Assembly (NCBI GenBank): GCA_023053575.1
Contig: JAKZAP010000010.1
Coordinates: 19,900,628-19,964,627, forward strand
Direction of reading: 5' to 3'
Length of the DNA stretch: 64,000 nucleotides
Origin: Branchinecta lynchi
Taxonomy: Eukaryota; Arthropoda; Branchiopoda; Anostraca; Branchinectidae
Below the pieces are notes generated by a model. That model saw only the letters and a list, made by a program, of their open reading frames with translations, searched no databases and was not told the DNA's origin. Positions 61,447 to 64,000 of the stretch are shown here, in pieces (the stretch's first letter is position 1; each line of letters opens with the position of its first letter). The position numbers and the translations under genes are program-made.

Positions 61447-62348
61447 AGACGTATTATTCTAATTATTCAGGTGTGGATGATATTTACAGAATATTAAAAG
61501 AAAATGGTGTTAAGGTTTCCAAGGATAAAATAAAAAATGTGTTGCAAAATGAGAATGTGTATACGTTACACAAACCTTCCTATCATAACTTTGAAAGGAG
61601 GCGAGTGTATGTTCACTATGTTGATGAGCAATGGCAAGCTGATTTAGTTGACATGCAGAAATATAAAAAAGAAAATAATAAAACAAATTACATTTTAACT
61701 GTTATTGATTGCTTTAGTAAATATGCTTGGTGTATCCCTCTGAAAGACAAAACGGGTGCTGGAATAATAAACGCATTCAGTCATATATTTAAAGAAAGAA
61801 TTCCTAGAAAGTTACAAACTGATAAAGGTAAGGAATTTGTTATGAGAAATGTTCAAACTTTTTTGAAAAATAACGGCATACACTGGTTTGCATCTGAAAG
61901 CGAATTGAAAGCGCAAATTGTAGAACGATTCAACAGAACGCTAAAAGAAAAGTTATGGAAATATTTCACTCACAATAACACTACTAATTGGATTGATATT
62001 TTACCTTTATTTGTGAGTAATTATAATAACTCGTACCACCGTTCAATACAAATGAAACCAGTTGATGCTAGTAAAAAGGTTAATCAGAAAAAGGTTTTTA
62101 GTGCTCTGTTTCCTCCAGTAGATGAGTACAAAATCACAGGAAACGTCAAAGTAGGGGATTTAGTCAGAATTAAAAAAGAAAAAAGTATTTTCGATAAAGG
62201 ATATTTACCTAATTATACGGATGAAGTATTTCAGATAGCAACCATCAGACCTACCATTCCCATTACTTATGAAATATCTGACAAAAGTGGGGAATTAATT
62301 CAAGGAGGGTTTTATGAAAAAGAACTTTCAAAATTTATTATGAAATAA
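61356..62348 (+). CDS. INT: Polinton integrase (rve/DDE)
   Basis: The open frame spans 61356-62348 and has no ATG before the conserved domain; a TTG at 61377 is not a credible eukaryotic start. Numbering from 61377, the catalytic acidic residues are Asp89 (QADLVDM), Asp149 (LQTDKGKEF) and Glu183 (IVERFNRTLKE). The C-terminal 70 residues (VGDLVRIKKEK, then QIATIRP, YEISDKSGE) form a chromodomain-like barrel. The enzyme inserts element DNA into the host genome. The lack of start codon and promoter motif, and the -1 overlap with the zinc-ribbon ORF, suggest a frameshift fusion. The left-arm copy is cut by the gap at 51759. Confidence 0.88.
   Translation, partial: CSNAERELCYLRIEEKSLFKKNLNAETDILKTYYSNYSGVDDIYRILKENGVKVSKDKIKNVLQNENVYTLHKPSYHNFERRRVYVHYVDEQWQADLVDMQKYKKENNKTNYILTVIDCFSKYAWCIPLKDKTGAGIINAFSHIFKERIPRKLQTDKGKEFVMRNVQTFLKNNGIHWFASESELKAQIVERFNRTLKEKLWKYFTHNNTTNWIDILPLFVSNYNNSYHRSIQMKPVDASKKVNQKKVFSALFPPVDEYKITGNVKVGDLVRIKKEKSIFDKGYLPNYTDEVFQIATIRPTIPITYEISDKSGELIQGGFYEKELSKFIMK
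61410..61419 (+). promoter_or_regulatory. Candidate -1 frameshift site (T TTA AAA / A AAA AAA)
   Basis: In the zinc-ribbon frame the codons are TTT TTA AAA AAA ACC, so both T TTA AAA (61410-61416) and A AAA AAA (61413-61419) are correctly phased slippery heptamers. A -1 slip enters the integrase frame. The left arm has the same T5-A8 tract near 52068-52085. Confidence 0.55.
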
Positions 62349-62364
62349 AATTACTTGTATATAA

Positions 62365-63195
62365 ATGGATTCAAGACGCTTGAGTGATATGTTATCGGAT
62401 ATAGTGAAGAACAGAGAAATTCAGAGAAGCAAGGTTCAACAAAATGAGATGGAGAAGGCAGGATTTCGGGAATATGCTTCAGAATTAAACGCTCCAGTTA
62501 TTATAGCACAAAAAGAAAACACTAAAGATACCATCAAAAAATTACAAGAGAACGCTGAAACGATAATTAATAAACTACTTGAAGGTGATAATAATTCAAG
62601 AAGACGGTTTATCAGATTAGGTGATACATTTAAAACAGCTTTACAGACCACTACTTCAGAGGAATCGAGTCGAGCTCCCACTCATGCGATAGAACCCAAT
62701 CTAGAACAACCATATGACGTAAATCTAAACTTAAATATTGATGTGGAATTATTAAATCAAATTAATTTAAAATATAAAGATGACTGGAATGGTACCGATA
62801 ATTATTTTAAAATGCCTCATTATTACCTTAAGAATCATAACGAAATAGATGGGGCTCTGAATTATTTAACATCTATAAGTCAAAGTTATGGTGGTCTGAA
62901 AAGTAAAAGTTATAGTTCGAATAAGTATGATCAAATTATTTTATTTATACAAGACTATAAGGATAGATTAAAAAAAATTCAATCTAGTATACCCTTTATC
63001 AGACAACAAGGAACTGGAATATTTATGAATTGTGATGAAATGATTTCAAAATTATACACTTTGATAGGTAGCAGAGTAAACGGAAATACATCTGATGAGG
63101 TGAGAAATGAAGCTATTGATATTTTGGATTCGTTAATGCGAAATAAATTTCTTACGAAGAGAAATTACAATTCAATATATAAAAATTATTTCTAA
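62365..63195 (+). CDS. Conserved Polinton virion-type protein, function unknown
   Basis: 276 residues starting in GTATATAAATGG, 16 bp after the integrase stop. The N-terminal 90 residues are a charged helical region (KLQENAETIINKLLEG). A middle block reads WNGTDNYFKMPHYYLKNHNEIDGALNYL. The C-terminus (NEAIDILDSLMRNKFLTKRNY...YKNYF) resembles the tail of a family of Polinton structural proteins. I do not assign a function. Its TAA stop is part of the TAATAAATG of the next gene. Confidence 0.6.
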   Translation: MDSRRLSDMLSDIVKNREIQRSKVQQNEMEKAGFREYASELNAPVIIAQKENTKDTIKKLQENAETIINKLLEGDNNSRRRFIRLGDTFKTALQTTTSEESSRAPTHAIEPNLEQPYDVNLNLNIDVELLNQINLKYKDDWNGTDNYFKMPHYYLKNHNEIDGALNYLTSISQSYGGLKSKSYSSNKYDQIILFIQDYKDRLKKIQSSIPFIRQQGTGIFMNCDEMISKLYTLIGSRVNGNTSDEVRNEAIDILDSLMRNKFLTKRNYNSIYKNYF

Positions 63196-63198
63196 TAA

Positions 63199-63921
63199 AT
63201 GGTGTTGTTAAACATTGAAGGTAATGAAAGTATCATTGATATAACATTTAGTCAACCAATCGAATTGAATCGTAATTGGGATTATGAAATAGGTTTGAAT
63301 CAGTGTACTTTGTGGTATTCGTGGCATAATATAAGTGATAAATTTGGAAATAATACATTTCAATACAGGAAAGATGAAGATAATAATGCAACAGAATGGA
63401 TGAATGTAACTATTCCTAATGGGATGTATAACGATGATTGTTTGAATTATTTTTTGTGTCAGTATTTTGATACCCCAAAAGACAAATGTCCTATTGTAAT
63501 TTCATCCAATCCAGCATCTATGAGATTTGTCATACTATTACAAGAAAAATATGTGTTTAGATTTAATAGTGACTTGTGTCAGATTTTAGGATTTGAGAAG
63601 GATAGTGAGATATCTAAGAAAATCAATGAAGGTACAAAGCTTCCGAATATAACAAGAAGCGTTGATAAAATTCAAATTCACTGCTCTCTTGTAAACAGTT
63701 CTATCGTAAACAAAAGTAAATCAGATGTCATTTGGACATTTGTTCCGAATACAGAACCGGGTTGTCAAATTGTTGAGAATCCTAGACAATTAATCTACCT
63801 TCCTATTAATACAAAAGACTTTATTTACTCCTTGAGAATGACAATTACTGATCAGTTGGGAAGACCTATCGATTTGAATGGTGATAACGTTGGATACGTA
63901 CTGCATTTAAGAAAAGCTTAA
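63199..63921 (+). CDS. PY: Minor capsid protein, penton-like single jelly roll
   Basis: 240 residues starting in TTCTAATAAATGG, 3 bp after the previous stop. The YEIGLNQCTLWYSWHNIS opening, IPNGMYNDDCLNYF, the middle strands and the C-terminal YSLRMTITDQLGRPIDLNG...GYVLHLR follow the strand pattern of Polinton penton proteins, which sit at the five-fold vertices of the capsid. There is no signal peptide. The assignment rests on length, position and these blocks. Confidence 0.65.
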   Translation: MVLLNIEGNESIIDITFSQPIELNRNWDYEIGLNQCTLWYSWHNISDKFGNNTFQYRKDEDNNATEWMNVTIPNGMYNDDCLNYFLCQYFDTPKDKCPIVISSNPASMRFVILLQEKYVFRFNSDLCQILGFEKDSEISKKINEGTKLPNITRSVDKIQIHCSLVNSSIVNKSKSDVIWTFVPNTEPGCQIVENPRQLIYLPINTKDFIYSLRMTITDQLGRPIDLNGDNVGYVLHLRKA

Positions 63922-63953
63922 AGGATTAGTGAAATAAAATTATTTACCTATAA

Positions 63954-64000
63954 ATGTTGATTAATAATAAGCGATTACTTTATAAAAAGCAGTATGGAAG
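63954..64000 (+). CDS. Start of a further element gene, cut by window end
   Basis: An ATG in CCTATAAATG, preceded by AAATAAAATTATTTA as at 62365, opens a frame that reads MLINNKRLLYKKQYG to the window edge. By position it could be another structural gene such as the major capsid protein, but too little is visible to say. Confidence 0.5.
   Translation, partial: MLINNKRLLYKKQYG

Larger units (their letters stand above)
57948..61739 (+). repeat. Right arm of inverted duplication
   Basis: Starts at ATAATAAAGAAACCCAACTT, in the middle of the polymerase gene, and is collinear with the left arm up to the point where the left arm meets the gap. Reading frames are intact. The sequence beyond 61739 is single copy in this window. 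Confidence 0.9.
58857..63956 (+). promoter_or_regulatory. TAAATG start-site motif at seven genes
   Basis: Start codons at 58868, 59562, 60327, 61279, 62365, 63199 and 63954 all lie in (A/T)ATAAATG, mostly as CTAATAAATGG, preceded by an AATT-YTT tract. The protease (60917) and integrase do not have it. The base at -3 is T, unfavourable for scanning initiation, so this is unlikely to be a Kozak effect. The motif resembles poxvirus late promoters (TAAATG) and also contains AATAAA. Confidence 0.6.
51759..64000. mobile_element. Polinton/Maverick (adintovirus-like) element, incomplete, with inverted duplication
   Basis: Polymerase B, packaging ATPase, adenain-like protease, rve integrase, pX-like and penton-like genes together define the Polinton/adintovirus group, which are both large DNA transposons and probable viruses of animals. 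Terminal inverted repeats and the major capsid gene are not in the window. The gene set occurs twice around a centre near 57948: minus strand to the left, plus strand to the right. The right copy is intact. The left copy and the 55557-57947 spacer have many single-base indels. Confidence 0.9.

Overview
The window is invertebrate animal DNA: intron-containing host genes, GT-AG splice sites, many MITEs and non-LTR retrotransposons, Helentron-like elements, and a Polinton/Maverick (adintovirus-like) element. A cnidarian such as a coral or sea anemone would fit, but the sequence alone does not fix the species. Two runs of exactly 100 N (1560-1659 and 51659-51758) divide it into three contigs.

1-3094 is repeat-rich flank. 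3095-11983 (+) is the host ARL2 small GTPase gene: four exons recognised, one micro-exon not located, introns full of MITEs and LINE fragments. 12135-47020 has no host gene that I can support. It holds a decayed CR1-like LINE (13750-16660, -), two Helentron-like elements with internal tandem repeats (19637-22364 and 36683-38676), a 682-bp tandem array (24546-27490), several MITE families with clear terminal inverted repeats, and a nearly complete APE-type LINE (41545-45900, -) with a PHD/CCHC ORF1 and an endonuclease-reverse transcriptase ORF2. 47675-49834 (+) is a three-exon gene that encodes only the N-terminal region of an axonemal dynein intermediate chain (DNAI2-like), with no WD40 part. 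51388-51570 (-) is a terminal exon of an unrecognised host gene.

51759-64000 is a Polinton/adintovirus-like element. Reading rightward from 57948: 5'-truncated protein-primed DNA polymerase B, a 21-bp iteron array, packaging ATPase, coiled-coil fibre-like protein, pX-like core protein, adenain-like protease, small zinc-ribbon protein, rve integrase, a conserved virion-type protein, a penton-like minor capsid protein, and the start of one more gene. The segment from DNA polymerase to integrase is present a second time in inverse orientation (51759-55556, -), with 2.4 kb of polymerase sequence between the arms. The left arm and spacer carry many single-base homopolymer indels; the right arm is clean. 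This looks more like a fold-back or unpolished contig end than like biology.

The most unusual signals are in the right arm. Seven ORFs start directly on a TAAATG-type motif ((A/T)ATAAATG). The two that do not, protease and integrase, have no usable upstream ATG. Each overlaps the preceding ORF in the -1 frame, and a textbook -1 slippery heptamer lies in each overlap (A AAA AAC at 60854-60860; T TTA AAA and A AAA AAA at 61410-61419). The same bases occur in the left arm. This suggests retrovirus-like programmed frameshifting for the protease and integrase of a DNA element.
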